Source: DATFCK01 sp963728975
GTDB lineage: Bacteria; Verrucomicrobiota; Verrucomicrobiia; Chthoniobacterales; UBA10450
Reading direction: 5' to 3'
DNA length: 64,000 nucleotides
NCBI GenBank assembly: GCA_963728975.1
Contig: CAVSMF010000001.1
Span: 1,302,001 to 1,366,000 of the forward strand
Made by a program: the position numbers and the translations under genes. Below the pieces are notes generated by a model. The model did no database searches, was not told the origin of the DNA, and was given only the letters and a program-made list of their open reading frames with translations. This document shows positions 24,587-31,822 of this stretch, in pieces (position 1 is the stretch's first letter; each line of letters begins with the position of its first letter).

Positions 24587-24632
24587 GGATAATAGTGCAC
24601 ATATATATGAATAAGTATATGCATATTTATCC
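24587..24632. promoter_or_regulatory. AT-rich inverted repeat upstream of abiEi, possible autorepressor operator
   Basis: GGATAAT (24587-24593) and ATTTATCC (24625-24632) face each other around the AT-rich core ATATATATGAATAAGTATAT. It is the only AT-rich promoter-like patch in the area and lies just ahead of abiEi. AbiEi proteins are known to bind inverted repeats in their own promoter; binding here is inferred. Confidence 0.5.
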
Positions 24633-24697
24633 AGCTGATTAGCGCTTCCGGGCGACAGTATGGCGTCGGGGGAGCGATCCCCGTTTCCAGCGTCCGG

Positions 24698-25765
24698 TCA
24701 CGTCGGCAAGACGAACGTTTCGCCGATCTCGCGCAGCGCGATCCGTTCCGGTTCGGCGCTCAAGGCCGCTTGGAAACGTTCGATCGGCTCACGAAATGGT
24801 TCGAAGCTGAGCCGGAACGTCTGGTGATGCACCGGCAGAATAAATTGCGCGCCGGCAGCGTTGGCCATTTGAATTGCCTGCTCCGGGGTGCAATGGGAAT
24901 GGATCCAGGGATTGTAACAGCCGATCGACATGATCGCGAGATCGACCCGCTTCGCGCCCGCAGGGCAGCCAGTTGGCCCAACTGGCTGGGTAGCCCAGCT
25001 CCTTCCTGTGGCGTCTAGTGAACGACCGGTAGTTTGGGGTTGAAGGGGCTGCCCGGCGGAGCCGGGTTCGGCGATCGGTTTTTCTTTACCTAACTGGCCG
25101 AACGTCTCGGTAAAGGTGGTGTCCCCACCGAAAATAATTCTGCGTCCGTTTCGTTCGATGACGTAACCATTATAGCCGCGGTAAACGTCGCGCCGGACCC
25201 GTGCGCCCCAATGTTTCACCGGAAAGGCACGGACCGCAACCGGGCCGGCGCCGGTTTCGATTATCTCTTCGTCGCCCCAGCGCAGCTCCGATACTTTCCG
25301 AAATCGGGTCCATCGAAGCAGGTCTTTCGTGTTCGTGGCAGTCACCACTTGGGCCGAAGAATTCAGGCGATGCAAGGTGCGCAGATCGAAATGATCGAAG
25401 TGAGCGTGAGAAAGAATAATCAAATCGATCTTGGGCAGCTCGTTAACGGTCAAGGCCGGCGCGGTCAGGCGTTTCGGGCCAATGGTGAATCCAGGCAACC
25501 GGATTCCGATTCGGGGGAAGAGAGCCGGATCGGTGAGAATCTTCACGCCGAAAAAATTGATTAAAACCGTCGCGTGCCCAAGCCAGGCAGCGGTGAGCTG
25601 GTTGTCATCCCACGACGCCGGGTTTGGTTTAGCGAATGCGGGGGCAATTGGGCGCCAGCTCTCAATGGTCCATTCCCGCCAGAGATGATGGACCCAGCGG
25701 CGGACACGGGAGTTGCGGAAAGTGGGTTGCTCGGGCAGTGGCACTCGGAAAAGTCCAGGCACCAA
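24698..25765 (-). CDS. Metallo-beta-lactamase-fold hydrolase (UlaG / NAPE-PLD-like)
   Basis: A 355-residue metal-dependent hydrolase. Metal ligands are in LIILSHAHFDHFD (HxHxDH, about residue 121), FPVKHWGAR, GGDTTF and the C-terminal LPVHHQTFRLSFEPFREPIE. The N-terminal WLGHATVLINFFGVKILTDP is typical of the UlaG/NAPE-PLD branch; the physiological substrate cannot be told. Residues about 232-275 (EPGSAGQPLQPQTTGRSLDA and on) are low-complexity and interrupt the fold between GQLGKE and VDLAIMSIGCYNPW; the DNA there is palindromic and looks like an in-frame repeat insertion. The gene closes the island, and two remnants of related copies lie within it. Confidence 0.87.
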   Translation of the reverse strand: MVPGLFRVPLPEQPTFRNSRVRRWVHHLWREWTIESWRPIAPAFAKPNPASWDDNQLTAAWLGHATVLINFFGVKILTDPALFPRIGIRLPGFTIGPKRLTAPALTVNELPKIDLIILSHAHFDHFDLRTLHRLNSSAQVVTATNTKDLLRWTRFRKVSELRWGDEEIIETGAGPVAVRAFPVKHWGARVRRDVYRGYNGYVIERNGRRIIFGGDTTFTETFGQLGKEKPIAEPGSAGQPLQPQTTGRSLDATGRSWATQPVGPTGCPAGAKRVDLAIMSIGCYNPWIHSHCTPEQAIQMANAAGAQFILPVHHQTFRLSFEPFREPIERFQAALSAEPERIALREIGETFVLPT

Positions 25766-25801
25766 ACCCGAAGCACCAGAGAAATCTCAATCCCCGCGCT
25801 C

Positions 25802-25905
25802 AGGTAGGGACATCTCTCCGAGATGTCCGTTGGGGAACGCATGACCTGTTATGGAAGCGAATATGTTCGTCGTTGCGGCCGCCTCGGAGATGCGTCCCTG
25901 CCTGG
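25802..25905. repeat. Palindrome of the GGTAGGGACATCTCTCCGAG family, copy 2
   Basis: CAGGTAGGGACATCTCTCCG then AGATGTCC (25802-25832) faces CGGAGATGCGTCCCTGCCTG (25885-25904), so the whole 104 bp is an inverted repeat containing a smaller hairpin. It lies between the divergent metallo-hydrolase and trpC. Confidence 0.72.
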
Positions 25906-25981
25906 TCGAGACTGGAGGGTTTGCGTCGTCTGTTTGGTTGCCAGATGCTGAAACGGTGACATCGGATAAATGAATTGAGCC

Positions 25982-26740
25982 GTGAACAAGCTCGACGAAA
26001 TTTTGGCGGTGAAACGGGCCGAGATCGAACGGCTGCGGCCGCAGGCGGATGCGCTTCACCGCCGAGCGCTTGAACGCAATGAATTTCGCGGGTTCGCAGC
26101 GGCCTTGAAACGCGCGGACAGGAATCTGGCGGTGATCGCCGAGATCAAAAAAGCGTCGCCGTCGGCGGGGGTGATCGTTGAACAGTTCGATCCGATCGGA
26201 ATTGCCCGGAACTACGAACGTTCCGGGGCGGCGGCTCTTTCCGTTCTGACCGACCAGACCTTTTTTCAGGGCGCGCTGCATCACCTGACCGATATTCGAG
26301 ACCAAGTCTCCTTGCCGCTGTTGCGGAAAGATTTTGTTCTGGACGAGATCCAGATTGCGGAATCGGGCGCGGCCGGCGCGGACGCGGTTCTGCTGATCGT
26401 TGCCGCGCTCGACCAGAAACAGCTGGTCCGGTTGGCAAACGCGGCGGCGAAATATCAGCTCGATGTTTTGGTTGAAGTCCACAGCCTGGAAGAGATGGAG
26501 CGGGCTCTGGAGATGGGAGCGGAGATCATCGGAATCAACAACCGAAACCTGGCCACGTTCGAAGCCGATCTTGGCGTAACCGAGCGACTGAGCGAGGAAG
26601 TGCCTAACGACACCGTTCTGGTGAGCGAGAGCGGGATTAAGACAGTCGAAGACGTATTGCGGGTCAAAAGCTGCGGGGTCGACGCGGTTTTGGTCGGCGA
26701 AGCCCTGATGCGCGGCCAGTTGACGCTCGAAGAATTGTAG
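25982..26740 (+). CDS. trpC: Indole-3-glycerol phosphate synthase
   Basis: A 252-residue TIM-barrel enzyme closing the indole ring in tryptophan synthesis. Motifs are IAEIKKASPSAG (catalytic Lys, about residue 55), LLRKDFVLDEIQI (about 110), LVEVH (about 165), GINNRNLATFEAD (about 182), SESGI (about 218) and the phosphate-binding VLVGEALMR. The start is a GTG. No other trp gene is adjacent, so the pathway is dispersed. Its stop codon lies inside a small palindromic repeat. Confidence 0.96.
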   Translation: MNKLDEILAVKRAEIERLRPQADALHRRALERNEFRGFAAALKRADRNLAVIAEIKKASPSAGVIVEQFDPIGIARNYERSGAAALSVLTDQTFFQGALHHLTDIRDQVSLPLLRKDFVLDEIQIAESGAAGADAVLLIVAALDQKQLVRLANAAAKYQLDVLVEVHSLEEMERALEMGAEIIGINNRNLATFEADLGVTERLSEEVPNDTVLVSESGIKTVEDVLRVKSCGVDAVLVGEALMRGQLTLEEL

Positions 26741-26797
26741 CGCGAGCGTCTCGCTTGCGTCTGTTTCAACCCCGCGCGAGCCGGAGGCTTGCGCTAC
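26737..26797. repeat. Palindromic repeat with GTAGCGC ends
   Basis: Begins GTAGCGCGAGCGTCTCGCTT and ends GCTTGCGCTAC, with a nested GCGAGCGTCTCGCTTGC hairpin. The TAG of trpC is part of the left end, and the right end touches the pal stop codon; it may act as a bidirectional transcription barrier. Confidence 0.65.
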
Positions 26798-27318
26798 TTT
26801 ATTACCCCGATTTCGGCCCGGCGGTTTTTTGCCCAGGCTGCTTCGTTGTGGCCGGGATCGGCCGGCATCTCGAGACCGAAACTTACCGTCTGGATCCGGC
26901 TTCCATCCACCCCTTGCTGAATGAGAGCTTCCCGGACCGCGCCGGCCCGGCGGTCGCCCAACCCGCGATTGTATTCCGCCGTGCCCCGTTCATCGGTGAA
27001 CCCGGCGATGATGATTTGAGGCGATCCTTCCTGCATGAAGCTGGCGATCTCCTGGATCTTGCCTTCTTCCGAGCCGCGGATCGTCTCGGCGTCAAAATCG
27101 AAATAGATCGGCCGGAAACGATCGCGCTCGACGTTCCCGCCGAAAAAGGAAGTCCCTTCCTGGCGTTCGGGCAAAGGCGTGCCGGTGACGTAGTCGCCCG
27201 TTTCTCCGGCGGTTTGGCCGCCGCCTTTTTTCGCGCAACCGCTCATCAGCAGAGTGAGAAGCGCGATGAAACAGAGTGGGATGGAGAATTTCCGGGCAAG
27301 CGAGTCGGCCATAATCAT
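26794..27318 (-). CDS. pal: Peptidoglycan-associated lipoprotein Pal (OmpA domain)
   Basis: A 174-residue outer-membrane lipoprotein. The signal peptide ends in a lipobox LMSGC (Cys about residue 28), followed by a Gly/Thr-rich linker and a C-terminal OmpA-like domain (about 65-174): RPIYFDFDAETI, IIIAGFTDERGTAEYNRGLG, RRAGAVREALIQQGV and NRRAEIGVI, with the Asp and Arg that bind diaminopimelate. With the tol cluster at 39.5-43 kb it would complete a Tol-Pal system that ties the outer membrane to peptidoglycan during division; here it is 12 kb from tolB, whereas many genomes have them adjacent. Confidence 0.9.
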   Translation of the reverse strand: MIMADSLARKFSIPLCFIALLTLLMSGCAKKGGGQTAGETGDYVTGTPLPERQEGTSFFGGNVERDRFRPIYFDFDAETIRGSEEGKIQEIASFMQEGSPQIIIAGFTDERGTAEYNRGLGDRRAGAVREALIQQGVDGSRIQTVSFGLEMPADPGHNEAAWAKNRRAEIGVIK

Positions 27319-27363
27319 AGCAATTCGCAGAATAGCGGTTGGAATTCTTCCTGCAAGCAGACC

Positions 27364-28245
27364 TTATTTCGGCGGGGACGCGAAAATATTTTTGACCAGT
27401 TGCGACACCCCGGGCCGCTGCGCTTTTCCCGCGCGCGCCACCAGCACCGGACAATCGGCCCGATCCAGGATGCGGCGGGTTAAGTCTCCCATGATGTAGT
27501 GCCGGACGATTCCGCGGGCCTGCGACGATCCGGTCACAATTACGTCGTGCCCGCCTTGTTCCGCTTCGGCAAAGACCTGGTCGACCACGATTCCGTGCCG
27601 GATGCGCACCCTGGCTTCGACCCCAAGCCGTTCCAGGCTCCGCTTTTGTTTGCGCAAGTTTACTCCGAGCTCGGATTTGGATTCGAGCAACCGATCCAGA
27701 TCTTCCTCCATCTGGACAAGATCGGCGTACATGGCGGGCGGTTCTGCCATAACGTGCAACAGGGTGACCGAAGCTCCCAGGCCCGCGGCCAGAGTTCCGG
27801 TCAGCTCCACCGCTTCTTCGATAAACTCGCGGCCGCCGCTGCATACCAGAAACCGTTTCAGGGCAATGTTCTCGCCGATCGCCACCAGAACGGGTGGAGT
27901 GATCGCCTTGATCACTTCATAAGTTTTTCCCGAGCGCCAATAGACGCCGCTGTTTCCTTTGCGCTGGGCGCCGATTACAACCAGATCGTAGAGGCTGCTG
28001 GCAGTTTCATTCAGGATTTGCCGAATCGGCTCGCCCGCGCCGATGATTATCTTCGGGGTGACGCCGGAGTGTTGCAGGGAAAGGGCCTCTTCCTCCAGCG
28101 CTTTGCGCAATGTGTTCTCGTCCGCCGGATCTTCCACGATTCCCAGAACCACCACCTCGGCCCGGCAGGCGCCGGCCACGCGGCCCCCGATTCGGATCGC
28201 TTGATTGGACGCCGGCATGCCGTCGCTGCAGATCAGGATGCGCAT
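27364..28245 (-). CDS. Universal stress protein with two UspA domains
   Basis: A 293-residue tandem Usp. Domain 1 (about 1-145) starts MRILICSDGMPASNQAIRIG; domain 2 (about 148-280) ends with the ATP-binding signature TGSSQARGIVRHYIMGDLTR then RILDRADCPVLVAR (G-2x-G-9x-G-S/T pattern partly degenerate). It follows a TSUP-family permease by 5 bp and a small membrane protein, so the three form an operon. Co-location of Usp and TSUP suggests a stress role linked to sulfur or organic anion export; this is inference. Confidence 0.88.
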   Translation of the reverse strand: MRILICSDGMPASNQAIRIGGRVAGACRAEVVVLGIVEDPADENTLRKALEEEALSLQHSGVTPKIIIGAGEPIRQILNETASSLYDLVVIGAQRKGNSGVYWRSGKTYEVIKAITPPVLVAIGENIALKRFLVCSGGREFIEEAVELTGTLAAGLGASVTLLHVMAEPPAMYADLVQMEEDLDRLLESKSELGVNLRKQKRSLERLGVEARVRIRHGIVVDQVFAEAEQGGHDVIVTGSSQARGIVRHYIMGDLTRRILDRADCPVLVARAGKAQRPGVSQLVKNIFASPPK

Positions 28246-28250
28246 CGGTT

Positions 28251-29159
28251 CTACAATTTGTGTCCGGTCATTAATGTGTAAATCACAATGATGACTCCGA
28301 TCAAGGGCAGTGGAACAAACAGGAGCCGGATTTTTGGTCCGGTGAAATATTGGGTGGCAATCGCGCCGATTTGAGCGCCGACGGCGGCCCCGGTATGCAT
28401 AACGAGCGCAATCAGGATATCGACGTTTCCTTTGACCGCGTGGGTGAACGTTCCGTAGCCGGCGGAAATGATCACTTCGAAAAGATCGGTCCCAACGGCG
28501 AGATGGGTGGGAATTCCAAGCACGTAAACCAGCGACGGCATGCGGATGTAGCCGGCGCCGCCCCCCAAAAAGCCGCTGAATACACCACCAATGAAGGAAA
28601 CGACGAGGATGACCCAGAGCGAAATCGCTTTTACGCCCGAGGTTGGGAGTTCGACCATCGGCCAGAGCTGGAATTTCTGGATCCGCCGGGTGACATGCTG
28701 GAAGGCATTAACATCGCCTTTGCCCTTGACTCGCTTTTTTCCCCGTTGTTGTCGCAGCGTTCGCCGGCTTTCCCAAACCATGAAAATGGAGATGCCAAGG
28801 TAAACGAAAATCGAAACCAGGCTCACCACCAGGTCGACATCGCCTTTTCGTTTGAGAAACTGGATCAGTTGCGCGCCTCCTTCGGCCCCACCGATTGTTC
28901 CAACCGCCATCAACAACCCGAGCTTGAGATCCACATTCCCGAGGGCCCGGTGCCGTTTGGCGGCCACGACTGATTTTCCCACGATATGGGCCAGGTCGGT
29001 GCCGATAGCGAAATTCCAGTGAAGCCCGACCGCGCGGAGAGCCGGGCCGGCGATAAAGCTTCCGCCGACTCCAAAGAATCCGCCGAGCACTCCGATAACA
29101 AAGCCAACCACGGTCAAATAGACCGGACTAATGTCTGTTCCTGAAATTGGAAAGAACAT
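28251..29159 (-). CDS. TSUP-family permease (sulfite exporter TauE/SafE)
   Basis: A 302-residue integral membrane protein with two homologous halves, each bearing the TSUP glycine motif: VIGVLGGFFGVGGSFIAGPA near the N-terminus and GGVFSGFLGGGAGYIRMPSL near residue 195. About eight TM helices with a basic cytoplasmic linker (RRTLRQQRGKKRVKGKGDVN, about 135-155) are predicted. The family exports sulfite, sulfoacetate and related anions; the substrate here is unknown. It lies 3 bp after the small membrane protein and 5 bp before usp. Confidence 0.88.
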   Translation of the reverse strand: MFFPISGTDISPVYLTVVGFVIGVLGGFFGVGGSFIAGPALRAVGLHWNFAIGTDLAHIVGKSVVAAKRHRALGNVDLKLGLLMAVGTIGGAEGGAQLIQFLKRKGDVDLVVSLVSIFVYLGISIFMVWESRRTLRQQRGKKRVKGKGDVNAFQHVTRRIQKFQLWPMVELPTSGVKAISLWVILVVSFIGGVFSGFLGGGAGYIRMPSLVYVLGIPTHLAVGTDLFEVIISAGYGTFTHAVKGNVDILIALVMHTGAAVGAQIGAIATQYFTGPKIRLLFVPLPLIGVIIVIYTLMTGHKL

Positions 29160-29162
29160 GGA

Positions 29163-29405
29163 TCACTCCGAACGGCCGCGGATGAGCCGCAAAAGAAACG
29201 TGGTTACATTTTCCAGGACAATCGCCTGCCCCACGATGAGCGAAATCGCCACCAGGGCGTAGAGATAGCGATGGTCCTTTTCCAATCCGCGCAGCCAGTC
29301 ACCCAGAAAATGGAGGACGAGAAAGAAATAGGCGATTACCAGGGCCACATAGACCGGCAGCTCGATTACAAATGCTCGAATGGTCCTGGCGGCCTCTTTT
29401 TTCAT
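29163..29405 (-). CDS. Small two-TM membrane protein in the TSUP/usp operon
   Basis: 80 residues with TM helices at about 12-35 (FVIELPVYVALVIAYFFLVL) and 48-68 (LYALVAISLIVGQAIVLENV) and a basic C-terminus. It begins the operon, with 3 bp to the permease. No motif or named family is recognised; it could be an accessory subunit of the permease. Confidence 0.75.
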   Translation of the reverse strand: MKKEAARTIRAFVIELPVYVALVIAYFFLVLHFLGDWLRGLEKDHRYLYALVAISLIVGQAIVLENVTTFLLRLIRGRSE

Positions 29406-29602
29406 GAAGAAATTATCAGAGCGTCAAAATCGCAAACGGGATTCAGGACGAAGGCAGGAACTTTGATAGCCTATCACAGGCTCGGTTCAACGATTAAACC
29501 GCGCCACCCTCGTTTACCGGAGGAGCGTTTTGCAATCTCTGAATTCCGTTGCGCCCAGGGCGATTCTTATTAACATAGGTGTCCGCTATTAACGGAGAAA
29601 CT

Positions 29603-29836
29603 ATGGCCGATGCCGCTAATAAATACGCCGAGAATGTTTCGGGAAAATTTTATGTCGATGACCAGTGCATCGATTGCGATTTATGCCGCGAAACGGCGCC
29701 GGCCAATTTCAAGCGGAACGATGACGGCGGCCATTCCTTCGTTTACAAGCAGCCGGAAACTCCTGAGGAAGAAGGGCTTTGCAAGGAAGCAATGGAAGGT
29801 TGCCCGGTTGAAGCGATTGGGGATAACGGCGGGTAA
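29603..29836 (+). CDS. 4Fe-4S ferredoxin
   Basis: 77 residues from the ATG at 29603, preceded by GGAGAA at a good distance; the frame opens earlier at 29579, but the Shine-Dalgarno favours 29603. Cluster ligands are CIDCDLCRETAP near the N-terminus and CKEAMEGCPVEAIGDNG near the C-terminus, the pattern of single-cluster ferredoxins of the Fer4_13 kind (C-x2-C-x2-C and a distal C-P). It is very acidic, as expected of a soluble electron carrier. Monocistronic by context; the partner is unknown. Confidence 0.9.
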   Translation: MADAANKYAENVSGKFYVDDQCIDCDLCRETAPANFKRNDDGGHSFVYKQPETPEEEGLCKEAMEGCPVEAIGDNGG

Positions 29837-29926
29837 ACAAAAACGTTCGACGTTAAAAGATTGAAGGAGCAAGCGGTTAACCGTTACCATCGTTAAATCG
29901 TCAACTCGCTAAATCGAGATCCCGAG

Positions 29927-30736
29927 ATTCCCGTCGCCCTGACCATCGCCGGATCGGACAGCAGCGCCGGCGCCGGGATTCAGGCCGATCTCAAAACGTT
30001 TTCGGCCCTGGGCGTTTATGGGCTGACCGCAGTTACCGGCATCGTGGCCGAGATCCCCGGTAAAGTTGCCAAGATCCTGCCGCTCAGCGCCGGGATGGTT
30101 CGCCAACAAATCGAAGTCGTCTGCCGCGATTTCCCGGTCACGGCCATCAAGACCGGGTTGCTTTTCTCCGCTGAGATCGTGACTGCGGTAGCCCAGAAGA
30201 TCGTCGAGTTGTTCGACCGGTCCGAACACCGGATCGCACTGGTGGTCGATCCGGTAATGATAGCGACCAGCGGGACCATGCTGCTTCGGCCCGGTGCAAT
30301 GCGACTTTACGAGAAGGAATTGTTTCCGATTGCAACTCTGGTCACCCCCAATCTCGATGAAGCGGGCAAGTTGCTCGACCGCGCTGTCTCCGACTTTGCC
30401 TCCATGCGTAAAGCAGGAAAAGAATTGGAGAAGCGCTACGGGGCGGCGGTTTTGCTCAAGGGCGGCCATCTCGGCGGCGATCAGGCAGTCGATCTTCTTT
30501 TCATGGACGATAACGTCATCGATTTTCAGGCCCCGTTTGTCCGGGATTTGGTAACCCATGGAACCGGTTGCACATTTTCAGCCGCTATTACCGCCGGCCT
30601 GGCCAACGGACTCCGATTGGAAGACGCGATTGGGCGGGCGAAAAAGTTTGTCACCGCTTCGATCGCGCAACACTTCCGCTGGAAGTCGCCATCGGGAGCG
30701 AGTCTCGACGCCCTGAATCATTCGCCAGAAGCCTAG
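29927..30736 (+). CDS. thiD: Hydroxymethylpyrimidine (phosphate) kinase, non-standard start
   Basis: A ThiD-like kinase of about 269 residues that phosphorylates HMP and HMP-P in thiamine synthesis. Motifs are VALTIAGSDSSAGAGIQADL at the extreme N-terminus, VVDPVMIATSG, LVTPNLDEAGKLL, VLLKGGHLGGD and HGTGCTFSAAITAGLANG (catalytic/anion hole). The family usually begins M-I-P-V-A-L-T. Here the frame is closed by a TAA at 29894 and contains no ATG, GTG or TTG before the GTG at 30044, which would delete 39 conserved residues. The best start is the ATT at 29927, or the native start was lost to the repeat-like AT-rich sequence (29875-29920) in front of it. Confidence 0.85.
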   Translation: MPVALTIAGSDSSAGAGIQADLKTFSALGVYGLTAVTGIVAEIPGKVAKILPLSAGMVRQQIEVVCRDFPVTAIKTGLLFSAEIVTAVAQKIVELFDRSEHRIALVVDPVMIATSGTMLLRPGAMRLYEKELFPIATLVTPNLDEAGKLLDRAVSDFASMRKAGKELEKRYGAAVLLKGGHLGGDQAVDLLFMDDNVIDFQAPFVRDLVTHGTGCTFSAAITAGLANGLRLEDAIGRAKKFVTASIAQHFRWKSPSGASLDALNHSPEA

Positions 30737-30785
30737 GGTCTGCCTAACCGCAGCACCCGCGTATCCGGCCAGGCCGTCCTGGCAA

Positions 30786-31538
30786 TTACGATTGCTCCCC
30801 GGCTTTGGCAGAGCGCTTCTTTTTTTTCCAGACTTTCTTTTCCATCGCTTCAGCCGCAGCCGCCGTTTCCGCCTGTTTTTTACTGTGTCCACTCCCTTCC
30901 CCCAGCACCATCCTTTCCCAGACGCACTTGACCGCGAACGTCTTGTTATGCTCGGGGCCGCTTTCCGACACCAACTCGTAAACCGGGCTGCTCGGCGAAA
31001 TGCTCTGGAGCAATTCCTGTAAATGCCCTTTCGGATTGATGTCGACCGGCTCTTCGGCCAGCTGCTCCAGGTCGGGCGCGGCTTGAGTGAGAATAAATTT
31101 TCTGGCCGTTTCCAGGTCGCTATCCAGGTAAATCGCACCGATCAATGCCTCAAAAGCGTCGGCCAGGGTTGAAGTTCGTTCCCGCCCGCCGCTGGCAATT
31201 TCGCCCCGGCCCATCATTAAGTATTGTCCGAGGCCGAGAGCGGCACCGTGCGCTTTCAGAGCCTCCCGCGATACCAGCCGGGAACGCAATTTCGTCAATT
31301 GACCTTCGGCATCGGAACTGAAATGCCGAAACAGAAAATCGGTGATGACGACCTGAAGGATGGCGTCTCCGAGGAACTCAAGCCGCTGATTGTTGAAATG
31401 ATGCCGCTGGGTTTCGTGTCCCAGACTGGGATGAGTGAGGGCTTCGGCCAGCAAAAGCGAATTGCGAAATTTATAGCCGATACGTTCTTCGAGCGGACTC
31501 ACGGGCTCAAACGTAGCTAACGATGATCGGTTTGGCAC
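30786..31538 (-). CDS. rnc: Ribonuclease III
   Basis: A 250-residue dsRNA endonuclease acting in rRNA and mRNA maturation. The RNase III domain (about 10-155) has the signature NNQRLEFLGDAILQVVITDF and the second acidic site TLADAFEALIGAIYLD, so all metal ligands are present. The dsRNA-binding domain follows (about 165-235: NPKGHLQELLQ, GSGHSKKQAETAAAAEAMEK) with a Lys-rich tail. The genes on both sides are unrelated. Confidence 0.95.
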   Translation of the reverse strand: MPNRSSLATFEPVSPLEERIGYKFRNSLLLAEALTHPSLGHETQRHHFNNQRLEFLGDAILQVVITDFLFRHFSSDAEGQLTKLRSRLVSREALKAHGAALGLGQYLMMGRGEIASGGRERTSTLADAFEALIGAIYLDSDLETARKFILTQAAPDLEQLAEEPVDINPKGHLQELLQSISPSSPVYELVSESGPEHNKTFAVKCVWERMVLGEGSGHSKKQAETAAAAEAMEKKVWKKKKRSAKAGEQS

Positions 31539-31660
31539 GCTTCAAAACCAGTCGTTGTAGCCGAACGTCTGTTGCCATCTGAAGCCTAACCCTAAGGTAG
31601 GAATCAGGCGGCTGTTCCCTCGACGAAAGCTGCGCGGTCCCCAGAAAAGGGACCGCCCTT

Positions 31661-31822
31661 GCTAGAAGCGATCTCATAAATAGGGGCTGCGTCGATTTTC
31701 GGTTTGAACTGTGTTGCGCCTCAGTCACAGATCCATTTGGATATGCTTCCTCGTCGCGCCTTGTTCAAACCGGAAATCCAACAGCCACCCGGCCAGCCCC
31801 TATTTATGAGATGGCTTCTAGC
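31661..31822. mobile_element. MITE-like element with 29-bp terminal inverted repeats
   Basis: The left end GCTAGAAGCGATCTCATAAA plus TAGGGGCTG and the right end at 31794-31822 are inverted repeats with a single mismatch. A second inner pair (TTTTCGGTTTGAAC at 31696 and GTTCAAACCGGAAA at 31763) extends the hairpin. The 162-bp element has no coding capacity. Its right end contributes the stop codon of the S41-like gene. The rest of the gap 31539-31660 holds no gene. Confidence 0.8.
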
